A DNA stretch of 40,593 bases from Synechococcus sp. CS-1325 (GCA_025128135.1 JAHLYW010000015.1:1-40593), one strand, 5' to 3'. Positions 8,728-17,156 are shown, counted from the stretch's first letter. Program-made: numbers and translations. Notes: generated by a model from the letters alone, not told the origin.

Positions 8728-10524
8728 TCAGCCTGGTTCTCCTGCTGCGACGGCTTCAAGCCGCTGCGCCAGACGTTCCAAGAGGGCGCGGCGTACCTGC
8801 TCCTGCCGGCCTGCTTCGGTGATCAGCAGAGCGGTCACTCGCAATCCATCGGCCGTCATGGCGTCCACGCCCAGAAGCGTGGGCGGCTTCAGCAAAAGTG
8901 ACTGCCAGGTGGGGTCGGCTGCGAAGGCAGCCAGCTCGGCGGTGATGACGGCCAGCGCCCTTGCCAGATTCGTATCCCTTGACAACAGCAACGACACTTC
9001 CGCGCCCGAGCGCAGCTTGGTGTGGTTAACGCTCTGCTCACAGCCGCTGTTCGGCACCACCACCACCCGTTGGTCTTGGCAGCGCAGCTCGGTACTCAGC
9101 ACCCCCACATCGATTACCTCGCCGAGGCGCCCGCCGATCTCCACGGTGTCGCCAATGGCGTACCGGTCGTCGAACAGCAGCACCAACCCGGCCACGAAAT
9201 CCCGCAGCAATCCCTGGAACACCAGAGCCAGGGCACCGAGCACAGCACCACTGGCCAGCAGGGCATTGCTGGAAAGATCGCGCAGTACGGGAATGCCCAC
9301 CACTGTCCACACGCCGAACAACAGCAGGCAGGCCAAATCGACCAGGCGTCTAAGCACCCTCAGCAGGCTGCGGTAGCGCTGGTCACGGCGCGCCTGGAAG
9401 GCCACCGGCACGAATACGTTGCTGGCCCACTGACTCAGCAGCAACCCCACCAGCACCCGCAGCAGTGCGGCCACCACCACCATCGCCAGGGCTTTGAACA
9501 GCACCACCAACGGCTGGAACAGCACATCGATCGCCGGTGCCACCTGGCCGGGAGTGGCCAGCAGCACCACGGCGCCGATGGCCACGCCCAGCACCAGCAC
9601 CGAGGCAAGCAGCAGCCGGCTGAGACTCTGCGCCAGATGGAAGCGGGCAGCGGCGAAGTGGCCGGCTCCCTCAACGCATTGGCGGTGCTGCCGCGGCAGC
9701 TGGCGTTGCAGCCGGCGCCAAAGCCAGACAGCCAGCACCAGGAGCGCAGCGAGCACAACGACAACCCGCGCTGCATCCCACAGTCGCTCTGAGATCTGCT
9801 GTGCTCCATAGATCTCTCGAGCACGGCGGAGCCGTCGTTGCAGCCGGCCGCGCCAGCGCTGCGCCAACGCCGCCTCGCTCGTGCCGTTCAGCTGAGCATC
9901 GGCCGCGGTCACGGTGAGCAGTGGGAAGGGCGTGGCACGTCCGGGAACCACAGCGGCCAGCTGGTTCAGCCCACCGGCCTGCCGCTGCGTCACAACAACC
10001 TGCAAGGCCTCTGGTGCACCTTGCAGCCCCAGATGATCGGGGTCGCACACCGCCTCTACCGCGCCCACACCAGAGCGCTCGAGCAGGAGCTCGCCGATTC
10101 GCTCTCCTGGCGTGCATGGTTGCGTTGGCCGGTAGAGGAGATCAAGGTTCCCCTCGATCACCCGGGCCCGCTCGGCCGCGTCGGGTCCGGCCTCAGGGCC
10201 CGCCACGCGCAACGACGCCACGTTGATCACCGGCACGCCGAGGATGCGCACCTGTGAGAGGCGAAAACTGCCCGCCATGGGCTGGCTGTCCTCAGGCGCT
10301 GGTGGGCCGGGAGATTCCGCTGAAAGTCCTGGCTGAACAATCACCAGCAACAGCGCTGCCAGGGCAGTGGCCACAAGACGGAGGGGGCGAATGCTCCAAG
10401 CCTGTGGTGCCGGACCGGAGACACCACTTCTTGAAGTCGTCCTTCCATTAGCAGTAGCTGTGGCGCGGCTGATTGTGGGGGGCTCCACGCTGGCTGATCC
10501 AGAGGTAACCAGTGTGGCAATCAA
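8728..10524 (-). CDS. MscS-family mechanosensitive ion channel
   Basis: A 598-residue membrane protein. An N-terminal hydrophobic segment (VATALAALLLVIVQPGLSA, about 51-69) looks like a signal peptide and is followed by a roughly 150-residue extracytoplasmic region. Several membrane segments lie between about 245 and 425. The pore-lining TM3 equivalent is GAVLGALALVFQGLLRDFVAG, followed by the beta domain DDRYAIGDTVEIGGRLGEV and VVVVPNSGCEQSVNH. It would release osmolytes under membrane tension. The start is uncertain: TTG at 10524, GTG at 10488 or GTG at 10374 are all in frame. It stands alone next to the IS remnant, whose truncated end is about 90 bases from this stop. Confidence 0.9.
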   Translation of the reverse strand: MIATLVTSGSASVEPPTISRATATANGRTTSRSGVSGPAPQAWSIRPLRLVATALAALLLVIVQPGLSAESPGPPAPEDSQPMAGSFRLSQVRILGVPVINVASLRVAGPEAGPDAAERARVIEGNLDLLYRPTQPCTPGERIGELLLERSGVGAVEAVCDPDHLGLQGAPEALQVVVTQRQAGGLNQLAAVVPGRATPFPLLTVTAADAQLNGTSEAALAQRWRGRLQRRLRRAREIYGAQQISERLWDAARVVVVLAALLVLAVWLWRRLQRQLPRQHRQCVEGAGHFAAARFHLAQSLSRLLLASVLVLGVAIGAVVLLATPGQVAPAIDVLFQPLVVLFKALAMVVVAALLRVLVGLLLSQWASNVFVPVAFQARRDQRYRSLLRVLRRLVDLACLLLFGVWTVVGIPVLRDLSSNALLASGAVLGALALVFQGLLRDFVAGLVLLFDDRYAIGDTVEIGGRLGEVIDVGVLSTELRCQDQRVVVVPNSGCEQSVNHTKLRSGAEVSLLLSRDTNLARALAVITAELAAFAADPTWQSLLLKPPTLLGVDAMTADGLRVTALLITEAGRQEQVRRALLERLAQRLEAVAAGEPG

Positions 10525-10578
10525 GGCGCGGGAGACCCACCGTCAAGATCGGGGTGTGATGGCCTTTGTCAGGAACGT

Positions 10579-11157
10579 TCAGCCAGGCCCGTTTATCCGA
10601 GAGCATGCCGCAGCCAGGTGGTGGATCGGCACGGCGCAGTGCGCCAAGAGCAGGACTATCGCCAAGCCCAGCAGAGCCGAGGCAGCGACGGAAGCCGCTC
10701 TGCCTGACTGCTCAGACCGAAGCGAGAGAAGGCTCCCCAGACGGACCAGGGGTTGGCTGAACCGATCTGCAAAGGTCGGCGCCACCAGTGCCAGTGCGAA
10801 GCAGCCCAGAAGCAGCAGGGCCGCCGTTCGGCCCAGAACGTTGGCGCGGAAGGTCCAGCCGCCATCGCGCAACCCCAACAGATCGGCGATGAGCAGGAAC
10901 ACACCCAGATCAGTGCCACGCCCGTCCACATCACCGATCATGGCCTGCAGGCAGTGCGGCAGCGCCTGCCAATGCAGAAAGGAGAGCATCAAGCAAGTCA
11001 CCGGGAGGCCAAGCGTGTGGTGCTGGTGGGGACTATTGGCACCGGGGGGGGGGGGCCATGGCTGGCACCTGACTGCATCCAACGGCGCCACCCACTTCCC
11101 AGCCGACCAGACCAGAGCGGCCGTGACAACCGAACGGTCAAGAAGATCCTGAGTCAC
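10579..11157 (-). CDS. Putative membrane protein with poly-C tract in its coding region
   Basis: An open frame of 192 residues. The C-terminal half has three plausible membrane segments (LGVFLLIADLLGL, TAALLLLGCFALALVAP, SVAASALLGLAIVLLLAHCAV). The N-terminal 40 residues look unlike a natural start and contain WPPPPG, encoded by a 12-base homopolymer (plus-strand G at 11044-11055). A length change there would shift the frame, so the true N-terminus may differ or expression may be variable. Nothing recognisable identifies a family. It is probably real as a membrane protein from about residue 60 on, but could be a decayed gene. Confidence 0.4.
   Translation of the reverse strand: MTQDLLDRSVVTAALVWSAGKWVAPLDAVRCQPWPPPPGANSPHQHHTLGLPVTCLMLSFLHWQALPHCLQAMIGDVDGRGTDLGVFLLIADLLGLRDGGWTFRANVLGRTAALLLLGCFALALVAPTFADRFSQPLVRLGSLLSLRSEQSGRAASVAASALLGLAIVLLLAHCAVPIHHLAAACSRINGPG
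11044..11055. repeat. 12-base G homopolymer
   Basis: An uninterrupted run of 12 G on the plus strand (12 C in the coding direction of the surrounding ORF). Tracts of this length are prone to slippage during replication and to sequencing error. Confidence 0.95.
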
Positions 11158-11605
11158 CGGGACAGGAGCACCACCAGGAGGTAGCGGGCCGTGAGCTCAA
11201 CCGAGGCTGCTTGGGTGTGTGCAGCCCTGCCGACTGAATGGTTCCTACCAACCAGTGGTTTGCAGTCCCGCAGACATGAAAAGCGGCAAGGGCTGGGCTG
11301 CAGAGTTGCTGCAATAGCGAGGCATTACGTGGTCCATTCGGGCTCAGATCGTGTTCAGAGAAAAAGATGTGGTGATCGAAGATGATTCGCCAAACAATTC
11401 GGAAACAAGTTGGATGCGTGTCCCAAAGCACAGGACAACAGAACGCAGCAGTTGTCCAGAAACTAGTAGTCAGCCTTCAGGTAATTGACCCTCGCTTCGT
11501 TGACATTCCCAGACACGACCTGGGCGCCAGCGAGATGATCATGTCGCAGCTGAGAACGATAATCTCAAAAGCGGTGGACAACATCAGGCCACCTGCAGAT
11601 CATCT
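11158..11605. other. Gap of about 450 bases without a recognisable gene
   Basis: Both strands were read. Short open frames exist on each strand, but none has a hydrophobic core, motif or composition suggesting a gene. Base composition is visibly lower in GC than the flanking core genes. It looks like decayed or non-coding sequence within the accessory stretch. Confidence 0.5.
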
Positions 11606-11962
11606 CTACGAAGTCATGAATCGCCTTAGCAGGAGCATCAGGCCGAGCAGGACTACGGCCATGGACTGCAGCAACGGTACGCCGATCATTACCACGCTTT
11701 GCGCCAACCCAGGCTCAGGCACCTTGTTGGGAAGTGGTGCATGAAGACCCAGAAGGACCGTACCCCCCAGCGAAAGAACCAGTGTGACGATGAAAAGGAC
11801 TCTGGCGTCAGTGCTGCGCTCATTCACCCATCCAGCCATCAAGCCAAGCAGCAGATAGGGGGCAACAACCAAGGCCAGAAATGGAAGATCGCCACCTTGA
11901 AAGCCGGACGTACGAGCACAAACGATGATCAGGCTCGTGATGGCGGCAAACGCGCAGACCAT
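11606..11962 (-). CDS. Small multi-pass membrane protein of unknown function
   Basis: From the ATG at 11962 the product has 118 residues and four hydrophobic stretches: MVCAFAAITSLIIVCA, LPFLALVVAPYLLLGLMAGWV, ARVLFIVTLVLSLGGTVLLGL and MIGVPLLQSMAVVLLGLMLLL, ending in RRFMTS. This spacing is that of a compact four-helix inner-membrane protein. The frame is open further upstream, to an ATG at 12004, but that would overlap the preceding LprI-like gene by 29 bases; the 11962 start leaves a 13-base spacer. It is probably co-transcribed with the LprI-like gene. I do not recognise a family. Confidence 0.6.
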   Translation of the reverse strand: MVCAFAAITSLIIVCARTSGFQGGDLPFLALVVAPYLLLGLMAGWVNERSTDARVLFIVTLVLSLGGTVLLGLHAPLPNKVPEPGLAQSVVMIGVPLLQSMAVVLLGLMLLLRRFMTS

Positions 11963-11975
11963 TCTGGTGGCCTGG

Positions 11976-12404
11976 TCAACCACGACACCCCTTCCCCCCA
12001 TCATTACTTCCGGGCATCAACCGCCGTGGCATCGCCAACGCCTCCAGCTGACGCAAACGCTGCTGCTGGCTTGCCTTCACGCAGGTCCGCAGGTTCTCCT
12101 GAGCCCTCCAGCATTGGTCCATGGTTTCCACCCAGCGGCGCTGATCCTCAATAAGGGCCTCGCGCTCTGGCTGCTTGAGCGAGGCATCGTCTCGCAGGCG
12201 GCGAAAAGCCTGGCGCAGCTGCCCGTCGATGGCCGTCAGTTCGGCATCCCGACAGATCAATACTGTGGCAGCACTGCCCGCGCGCTGACAGCGGATCGTC
12301 TCCCCATCGAAGGACTCCGGTGGTGGAGGGATCGCCTGGGCGCCGAGAGTGCTTAAGACCCCTGCCAAAAGCAGCGGAAGAACTGGCAACTGCCACCTGC
12401 TCAT
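11976..12404 (-). CDS. Secreted LprI-like protein (DUF1311/lysozyme-inhibitor LprI N-terminal domain)
   Basis: Using the ATG at 12404, the 142-residue protein has a signal peptide (SRWQLPVLPLLLAGVLSTLGAQA). The mature domain carries the LprI pattern: ICRDAELTAIDGQLRQAFR, a helical spacer, IEDQRRWVETMDQC and LRTCVKASQQQRLRQLE, with four cysteines likely to form disulfides. Family members are periplasmic or lipid-anchored and some inhibit lysozyme; here the role is inferred only. In-frame ATGs at 12434 and 12458 are alternative starts but would bury the signal peptide behind a polar leader. A consensus-like promoter lies about 100 bases upstream. Confidence 0.75.
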   Translation of the reverse strand: MSRWQLPVLPLLLAGVLSTLGAQAIPPPPESFDGETIRCQRAGSAATVLICRDAELTAIDGQLRQAFRRLRDDASLKQPEREALIEDQRRWVETMDQCWRAQENLRTCVKASQQQRLRQLEALAMPRRLMPGSNDGGKGCRG

Positions 12405-12507
12405 GGCCCAGAAGGCTTCATGCGGCGGCGACATTGCAAGAGAGCGTGGCGGGGACATCACTTTGGCACCAAACAAGAAGCAACGATCAACAGTTTTATA
12501 GTTAACA

Positions 12508-12536
12508 ATTATACAATCGCGAAGGTGATAGCCCAA
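12508..12536 (-). promoter_or_regulatory. Sigma70-type promoter for the LprI-like gene
   Basis: On the minus strand TTGGGC (12536-12531) and a perfect TATAAT (12513-12508) are separated by 17 bases, the ideal spacing. Transcription would start near 12500 and leave a leader of roughly 100 bases before the ATG at 12404. It lies in a visibly AT-rich patch. Confidence 0.65.
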
Positions 12537-12592
12537 GGCAAGCACTCTATCTAGCAGCGTCATCGATGAAGTCAGGGATTGGAGACCACCCA

Positions 12593-12622
12593 TTGTCCAG
12601 ACTGCATTGGCCATGCTATAAG
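12593..12622 (+). promoter_or_regulatory. Candidate promoter for the small secreted protein gene
   Basis: TTGTCC (12593-12598) and TATAAG (12617-12622) are separated by 18 bases. The predicted start, near 12629, lies 45 bases before the ATG at 12674 and directly abuts the dyad at 12630-12647. Confidence 0.5.
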
Positions 12623-12629
12623 CAGTTAA

Positions 12630-12647
12630 ATGCTAGTTAAATAGCAT
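12630..12647. promoter_or_regulatory. Dyad ATGCTA-N6-TAGCAT
   Basis: A perfect 6-bp inverted repeat around GTTAAA, at or just after the predicted transcription start of the 12674 gene. AGTTAAAT also occurs twice as a direct repeat (12624-12631, 12635-12642). It could be an operator or a 5' leader hairpin. Confidence 0.4.
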
Positions 12648-12673
12648 TGTCCTAAACCAAAGAAGCTTCCAAA

Positions 12674-13132
12674 ATGACAGCAGGCAAGCACATCGTTACT
12701 GCCGCTACCGCTCTAGCCGCATTCGGGCTGTATTTGCCGCTCGCCTCCCATGCCATTGATCCTGCCTATGCCAAGAAGCTTGATCGGTCTGGCTGTACCC
12801 AAGTCACCGAACTAAAAGGCTGCGATATCAACAAGACCAAAGCCGAAAACGCCAAAGCCGGATTCGGTACCGCTGCCACTGCCACATCGCCCTACGCCGG
12901 CCAGTGGATTGCAAAGAACATCGACGGGCGAACCGTTTCCGCAATTCGCATCGACAACAAAAATAAGGTAATGGTAGACGGCAAGTCTGTTTCAAGCAAA
13001 CTCAGTGACGGTGCCTTGGTGTTCAAGACCGGCTTCATCACATACACGATTCAAGGCGACCCGCGCCTCACGAATGAGAATAGCTGGTTCGATTCTGATT
13101 CACAGACCACTGGCCCGATCCGTCGCAAATAA
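12674..13132 (+). CDS. Small secreted protein of unknown function
   Basis: A 152-residue protein with a signal peptide (HIVTAATALAAFGLYLPLASHA, about 6-27, cleavage near SHA-IDPAYA). The mature part has two cysteines (SGCTQVTELKGCD), a charged linker, and a small beta-rich domain (YAGQWIAKNIDGRTVSAIR, KVMVDGKSVSS, FITYTIQGDP). It ends in RRK. I do not recognise a family. Base composition is lower in GC than the core genes. It has its own promoter with a dyad and is followed by a strong hairpin, so it is probably monocistronic. Confidence 0.65.
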   Translation: MTAGKHIVTAATALAAFGLYLPLASHAIDPAYAKKLDRSGCTQVTELKGCDINKTKAENAKAGFGTAATATSPYAGQWIAKNIDGRTVSAIRIDNKNKVMVDGKSVSSKLSDGALVFKTGFITYTIQGDPRLTNENSWFDSDSQTTGPIRRK

Positions 13133-13166
13133 TCTCAGGGTCAATTCAGAGGATTAGCAGGGACTG

Positions 13167-13200
13167 GGCTACTGGTGATGCCACGTCATCACCAGTAGCC
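13167..13200 (+). terminator. Perfect 14-bp hairpin downstream of the small secreted protein gene
   Basis: GGCTACTGGTGATG (13167-13180) is perfectly complementary to CATCACCAGTAGCC (13187-13200) around a 6-base loop. It begins 34 bases after the stop codon. Only a weak T-run (TTT at 13209-13211) follows, so it may act as a terminator or as an mRNA-stabilising hairpin. The next 240 bases to the hydrolase stop hold no gene. Confidence 0.7.
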
Positions 13201-13382
13201 AGTTGATCTTTGGGCCACCGCCTGAAAGACTGCTTGGATCAAGCGAAAGCTTCTGATTCGTAGCAGCTTAATGGCGACGGCCCAATTCTTAGCGAAAACA
13301 TTAATACCGTGTCGCTGCGGTAACTTTCGTGGAAGGTGATCAAGCGGGAGTCTATTGCAGACGTAGCGACTTCCTGCACATG

Positions 13383-13403
13383 TTGAAGCCCCCCTCGCTT
13401 CAA
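13383..13403. promoter_or_regulatory. Short dyad TTGAAGC-N7-GCTTCAA
   Basis: A perfect 7-bp inverted repeat with a C-rich 7-base loop, 40 bases beyond the stop of the minus-strand hydrolase gene. No T-run follows on either strand. It could help end that transcript, but this is weak. Confidence 0.3.
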
Positions 13404-13442
13404 ACTCTATGTTGGATCAAGGCAGAATCCTGTGACAAATAA

Positions 13443-15017
13443 TCATTCGACCGAGAAAACCGGACGAAGCTGGGAGAGACAGCTGCTATCGGGCTCCTTA
13501 TTTGGGTTGGTAAGAAAGTTGACGGCGATTTGAGTCGAACAGGCTGCGGCAGGCAGATTGGCCGGCACAATGAGCGCTCCATGGCCAACGCCTGGGAAGG
13601 TGTACACATAAGCAGTTTTCAGATTCTTGGCAACGGCTTCCCCATAGGGCTGGGGCGTAACCGGATCAAATGCGCCATTGAAGATAAGTGTGGGAATCTC
13701 AGAATTTTGTTGGACAAACGGTGGTTTCAGCTCGATCTGGAGAAGATGACAGGCTTTCATCACAGCTTGGCTTTCACGGATGCCAACTGGCAGCAGTTGT
13801 GGATAGGGAGCTGGAAGTACCTGGTCTGGCGTGACTTGCAGCGATTTGGTACGCGCACAGAGGACAGAGTGGTACATCTCTTTCGCATTGTCATTCTCCA
13901 AAGCCTCTGACAGTTTCTTGGCAATCCAAGCAAAATCTCCTTGGCTTGCCGCCTGAATTTGCTTAGGCAAATCTCCGCCATGGGGCGTTGTTAAGAGATA
14001 GGGCATGATGCCGTCGACGAAGGTATTGCCATCGAGCATGGAGGCGATCATCATCTGACTGGAAGGAATAGTCAGGGCAAGGTCGATCGGCTTCTGGTTG
14101 AGGCGATCCACTAGGGCAAGAAAGTTACGCTCTAGATTGGGATAAGCCCGACTGCATTTCTGATCTTGGGTACAAGCATGGAATACGTTCCGTAAGGCAT
14201 AGCTGATTGCATGGCCTGATGCCAGATTAAAATCTAGATCTGGCCTGACTACCCCATCAAGGATCACGCTCCGCAGTTGCGACTTGTGCTTGTCTGCCTG
14301 AGCGATCACATATTGCCCCAACAAAGTGCCATAAGAAACCCCATAGAAATTGAATTGCTCATAACCCAGCGCATCGGCCACAAAGTAGATATCGGCGGCA
14401 TTCTCGCGGGTATTAAAAGCATTGGGATTTACCCCATGGGTCTTCATGCGCTCGTGACACACTTTGATCCAGTCAGGATCAGTATATTCTTTCTCCCATT
14501 TGGCCACAGCAATACTGTGAGCATTCAACTCTGGACAGGACAGGTATGGAATGGCATACTTCGTTCCCCGCTCTTCCATGAAGATTAAGTTGCGGCTCTG
14601 GAGTAAAGCTTTCAGGCCGGGATGGCTTGGCAGGGCAAGATTGACAAACACACCAATGGTTGTTCCGCCGGGGCCACCCTGTTCGACGAACAGTGGATCC
14701 GGCGCAGGCACATTGGCCGTACTCCGGGTATGTACAACGCCGAGTTGAATGGAGGGCCCTTGCGGCTGTCCGTGCTGTTCAGGGACAGAAACGTATCCAC
14801 AATCCGAAAGTGCAGCAACGGAAGAGGGTACGTCAAAAGTTTTGCAATCAACAGCTTTCCATGCTGGGCCAAAGCTGGCACGATTAACTGTTGCCCCATT
14901 GGCTGGATTACTGCTTCCACTGAGAAGAGCAACAGACAAGATGGTGAATTGACAAAGTCTAACCAGCAATGGATTCACTAGAGATAGCCCTGAATGTCTA
15001 ATCCAAGAGTGAAACAA
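13443..15017 (-). CDS. Secreted alpha/beta hydrolase, TAP-type (tripeptidyl aminopeptidase-like, S33)
   Basis: A 524-residue protein with an N-terminal hydrophobic export signal (LCQFTILSVALLSG, about 21-34). Motifs are the oxyanion loop EQGGPGG (112-118), FMEERGT, the nucleophile elbow YGVSYGT (Ser228), FNGAFDPVTP (Asp451) and PGVGHGAL (His479), giving a complete catalytic triad. The C-terminal part matches the TAP-like domain of proteases that remove short peptides from N-termini, or act as general esterases. Base composition and codon choice are clearly less GC-rich than the core genes, suggesting transfer. Its ATG lies inside the end of the preceding gene (20-base overlap), so translation is probably coupled. 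The substrate is unknown. Confidence 0.9.
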   Translation of the reverse strand: MFHSWIRHSGLSLVNPLLVRLCQFTILSVALLSGSSNPANGATVNRASFGPAWKAVDCKTFDVPSSVAALSDCGYVSVPEQHGQPQGPSIQLGVVHTRSTANVPAPDPLFVEQGGPGGTTIGVFVNLALPSHPGLKALLQSRNLIFMEERGTKYAIPYLSCPELNAHSIAVAKWEKEYTDPDWIKVCHERMKTHGVNPNAFNTRENAADIYFVADALGYEQFNFYGVSYGTLLGQYVIAQADKHKSQLRSVILDGVVRPDLDFNLASGHAISYALRNVFHACTQDQKCSRAYPNLERNFLALVDRLNQKPIDLALTIPSSQMMIASMLDGNTFVDGIMPYLLTTPHGGDLPKQIQAASQGDFAWIAKKLSEALENDNAKEMYHSVLCARTKSLQVTPDQVLPAPYPQLLPVGIRESQAVMKACHLLQIELKPPFVQQNSEIPTLIFNGAFDPVTPQPYGEAVAKNLKTAYVYTFPGVGHGALIVPANLPAAACSTQIAVNFLTNPNKEPDSSCLSQLRPVFSVE

Positions 15018-15501
15018 GGATGGTCGTTACGCCTGTAGCGCTGCTGCCAGCCAGGAGCAAGCCGGACATGGCTGCACCGTCGCCGATTGAGAAGACTTTC
15101 AACTCAGTGATCAGGGGATCATTAAAGACGTTTGCAAGCGACTGCTGTGCTCTGTCCTTGTCATCCGTTTCAGCCAAGAGCATAATCGGCATGAAATGAG
15201 ACGCAAGGGGATCCACGATTGCTTTTAGTTCTGCCACAACATCTGGCTGAACTTCATCAGGACGGGAATACACCTGCTTCCATGGACTCATCCACGCAGA
15301 CTCGCCATACTCCTCCCACATATGCCCGACAAAGTGCTGATAATAGTGTCGAGCAATAGTTTCCAGGTCTGCCCCAGGCTTGATCGCATCAGTAAAAACT
15401 GCGCTGCCAAAACCGGCTTGACTAGGAGCTCCATAAATTGATTGCAGAGCTATGATCGCGGCTGACAGGGGTTGAGATGAATCGGAAATTGCGGATACCA
15501 T
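14998..15501 (-). CDS. Protein of unknown function upstream of the TAP hydrolase
   Basis: A 167-residue soluble-looking protein from an ATG at 15501. It has no signal peptide. The middle is rich in aromatic and acidic residues (IARHYYQHFVGHMWEEYGES, WMSPWKQVYS), followed by a helical stretch (PDVVAELKAIVDPLASHFM). The end is hydrophobic and glycine/serine-rich (MSGLLLAGSSATGVTTILVS). No family is recognised. It is the first gene of a likely two-gene unit with the hydrolase, shares its lower GC, and probably arrived with it. Confidence 0.6.
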   Translation of the reverse strand: MVSAISDSSQPLSAAIIALQSIYGAPSQAGFGSAVFTDAIKPGADLETIARHYYQHFVGHMWEEYGESAWMSPWKQVYSRPDEVQPDVVAELKAIVDPLASHFMPIMLLAETDDKDRAQQSLANVFNDPLITELKVFSIGDGAAMSGLLLAGSSATGVTTILVSLLD

Positions 15502-15663
15502 AGATTCAGTTGCAGCAAGGGCAAGAAAGAAGGGCTGCCCGGAAATGGATTGTCATTCGGACAGCAGCAATTGTCTGTTACAAAGCTAGCTTGACGAGTA
15601 ATCATCAGACCATACAGTCAATTCCTCCCATCGAGAAGACTCCACCATCCAGATCACTTTGGT

Positions 15664-16140
15664 TCATGCACGATGGCCTCGTTTCACTGCACCCACTGAG
15701 AGCCAGGCTCCAGATACAACTGCGGATGCAGAAACAATCCATCCCACCGACCGTCCAACAGCGCTGTCGTGGGGTTCCACTGAAACAGGCATCAGTTCGG
15801 GGCGTAGCAAGATCACGAGAATGACCGAGATCAGAAATAGTGCTGCTGACTGCCGTGCAGGAATCTGAGGACACTGACGCTGCAGGATGCGAGCTCCCAA
15901 CTTGCCCGCTCCAGCCAAGACAACAACCATCACCGACCAGGCTCCCCATAACCACGCTGACCCAGATGAGAGATCCATCGGAATGGCGAAGAGTGCCAGT
16001 GCGCCAAGCACATTGCGGCACACATAGGTAACCAACACCACCCCAGCCCACCAGATCCCGACCCCGATGGCCACCCACCCAGCCCTTGCGTGAAGGGTTT
16101 GGGGCGCTGATGATGATAGATGCCTCAAGGATCCACCCAC
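15664..16140 (-). CDS. Multi-pass membrane protein of unknown function
   Basis: 158 residues from a GTG at 16140, with hydrophobic segments GWVAIGVGIWWAGVVLVTYVC, VLGALALFAIP, AWLWGAWSVMVVVLAGAG, AALFLISVILVILL and VGWIVSASAVVSGAWLSVGAV. It ends in a basic tail (KRGHRA). It looks like a real integral membrane protein, but no motif places it in a family. The 160 bases upstream of 15664 and the 228 bases between 16140 and 16369 hold nothing recognisable. Confidence 0.5.
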   Translation of the reverse strand: MGGSLRHLSSSAPQTLHARAGWVAIGVGIWWAGVVLVTYVCRNVLGALALFAIPMDLSSGSAWLWGAWSVMVVVLAGAGKLGARILQRQCPQIPARQSAALFLISVILVILLRPELMPVSVEPHDSAVGRSVGWIVSASAVVSGAWLSVGAVKRGHRA

Positions 16141-16368
16141 TGTTCAGGCCAATAGGATTGAGCGGAAAAGCTCTCTCCGCTCACTTGACACTGCAGAACG
16201 GAATACAAATCACCCAGCCGATGGCTTGAATCTGTCTCTGGCATCAAGAGGCTTTTGTGAGCGAAACATCCATCTGCCAGCCTCAATGCAGCAGCATGGG
16301 CTGGTTCTGATGTGGAGCCCAGCGCGAAACCGGCTCCATGAAGCTGGCCCGCGCGGCTGGACCCGCCA

Positions 16369-16944
16369 TCAATGGGTCTTTGACCCCTGCTCGCGGAAGT
16401 AGCGCCGAATGGCGTCCTCGGCGATACCGACCTTGGCCGCGTCACAGGCAGAGGTTTTGCTCAAGTAGTTCCCTGTTTTGTTGAAATTGACCCGGCAGGC
16501 GCCGTCAAACTTCACCTGATGGATGCCCAACAGCAGGGGGACAATCTCGGGTGGATTCTCCATGGATGCCCCGCTGCCGCTGCTCGCGCCTTTGGCGTAG
16601 GGGGCCGTATCCCAGAACACGAAGATCGACTGCTTTTCCAGCCGGTAAACCTGTCCGCGATTGGCCTCCAGCATCTCGCGCTTGGCAGGCTCACCACGCT
16701 CATCAAAGAAGGCGTTGGGCGTGCTCTCGTTGGGCTTGAGCTCGATCATCTGGCCGCCCTTGAGCTGAATGCTCACGAAGCCCTGACGCTGGGAAAAGGT
16801 ACACAGCCCCGAGGAGGTGGCTTTGTCGTCTCCTGCGGGAAAAACATCGCAGCGAGCATCAACAGTGTCGGCCAGCGCTGGGGAAGCGACTGCTACAGCT
16901 GCAACACTCAGAAGCGAGGCTGCGAGAATCTTGAGCCGTGTCAT
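16369..16944 (-). CDS. Secreted protein of unknown function
   Basis: From the ATG at 16944 the protein has 191 residues and a clear signal peptide (RLKILAASLLSVAAVAVASPALA, cleavage before DTVDAR). The mature part is beta-rich (GFVSIQLKGGQMIELKP, GQVYRLEKQSIFVFWD) with four cysteines (ARCDVF, GLCTFS, GACRVNF, TSACDAA) in a spacing that suggests two disulfides. The frame is open upstream to 17022, but that leader is polar and would mask the signal peptide. It was probably exported to the periplasm. No family is recognised. Confidence 0.7.
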   Translation of the reverse strand: MTRLKILAASLLSVAAVAVASPALADTVDARCDVFPAGDDKATSSGLCTFSQRQGFVSIQLKGGQMIELKPNESTPNAFFDERGEPAKREMLEANRGQVYRLEKQSIFVFWDTAPYAKGASSGSGASMENPPEIVPLLLGIHQVKFDGACRVNFNKTGNYLSKTSACDAAKVGIAEDAIRRYFREQGSKTH

Positions 16945-17142
16945 TGCGCATGCATGATTTGATGGGATTTTACATGATCCCCCCCCGTCTTGGTTACGGG
17001 CCGGCTCTGGGGGATCTGACATTGCGCCTAATCAGTGGGCATGGACTGTCCTGGCAAGTGACTTCAGATCCTTTGGATGCATTGAATGAGGCCCAGTTTC
17101 AGCTCGCGGGGGCACAGCCTCCCAAAGGCGGTGTCAATCCTT

Positions 17143-17156
17143 CCGTCTTGAGACGG
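17143..17156. promoter_or_regulatory. Dyad CCGTCT-TG-AGACGG upstream of the CPBP protease gene
   Basis: A perfect 6-bp inverted repeat with a two-base centre, 22 bases before a TATATT (17179-17184) that could be the -10 box of the gene at 17212. The position suits an operator. The rest of the 267-base gap 16945-17211 shows no gene I trust. Confidence 0.35.
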
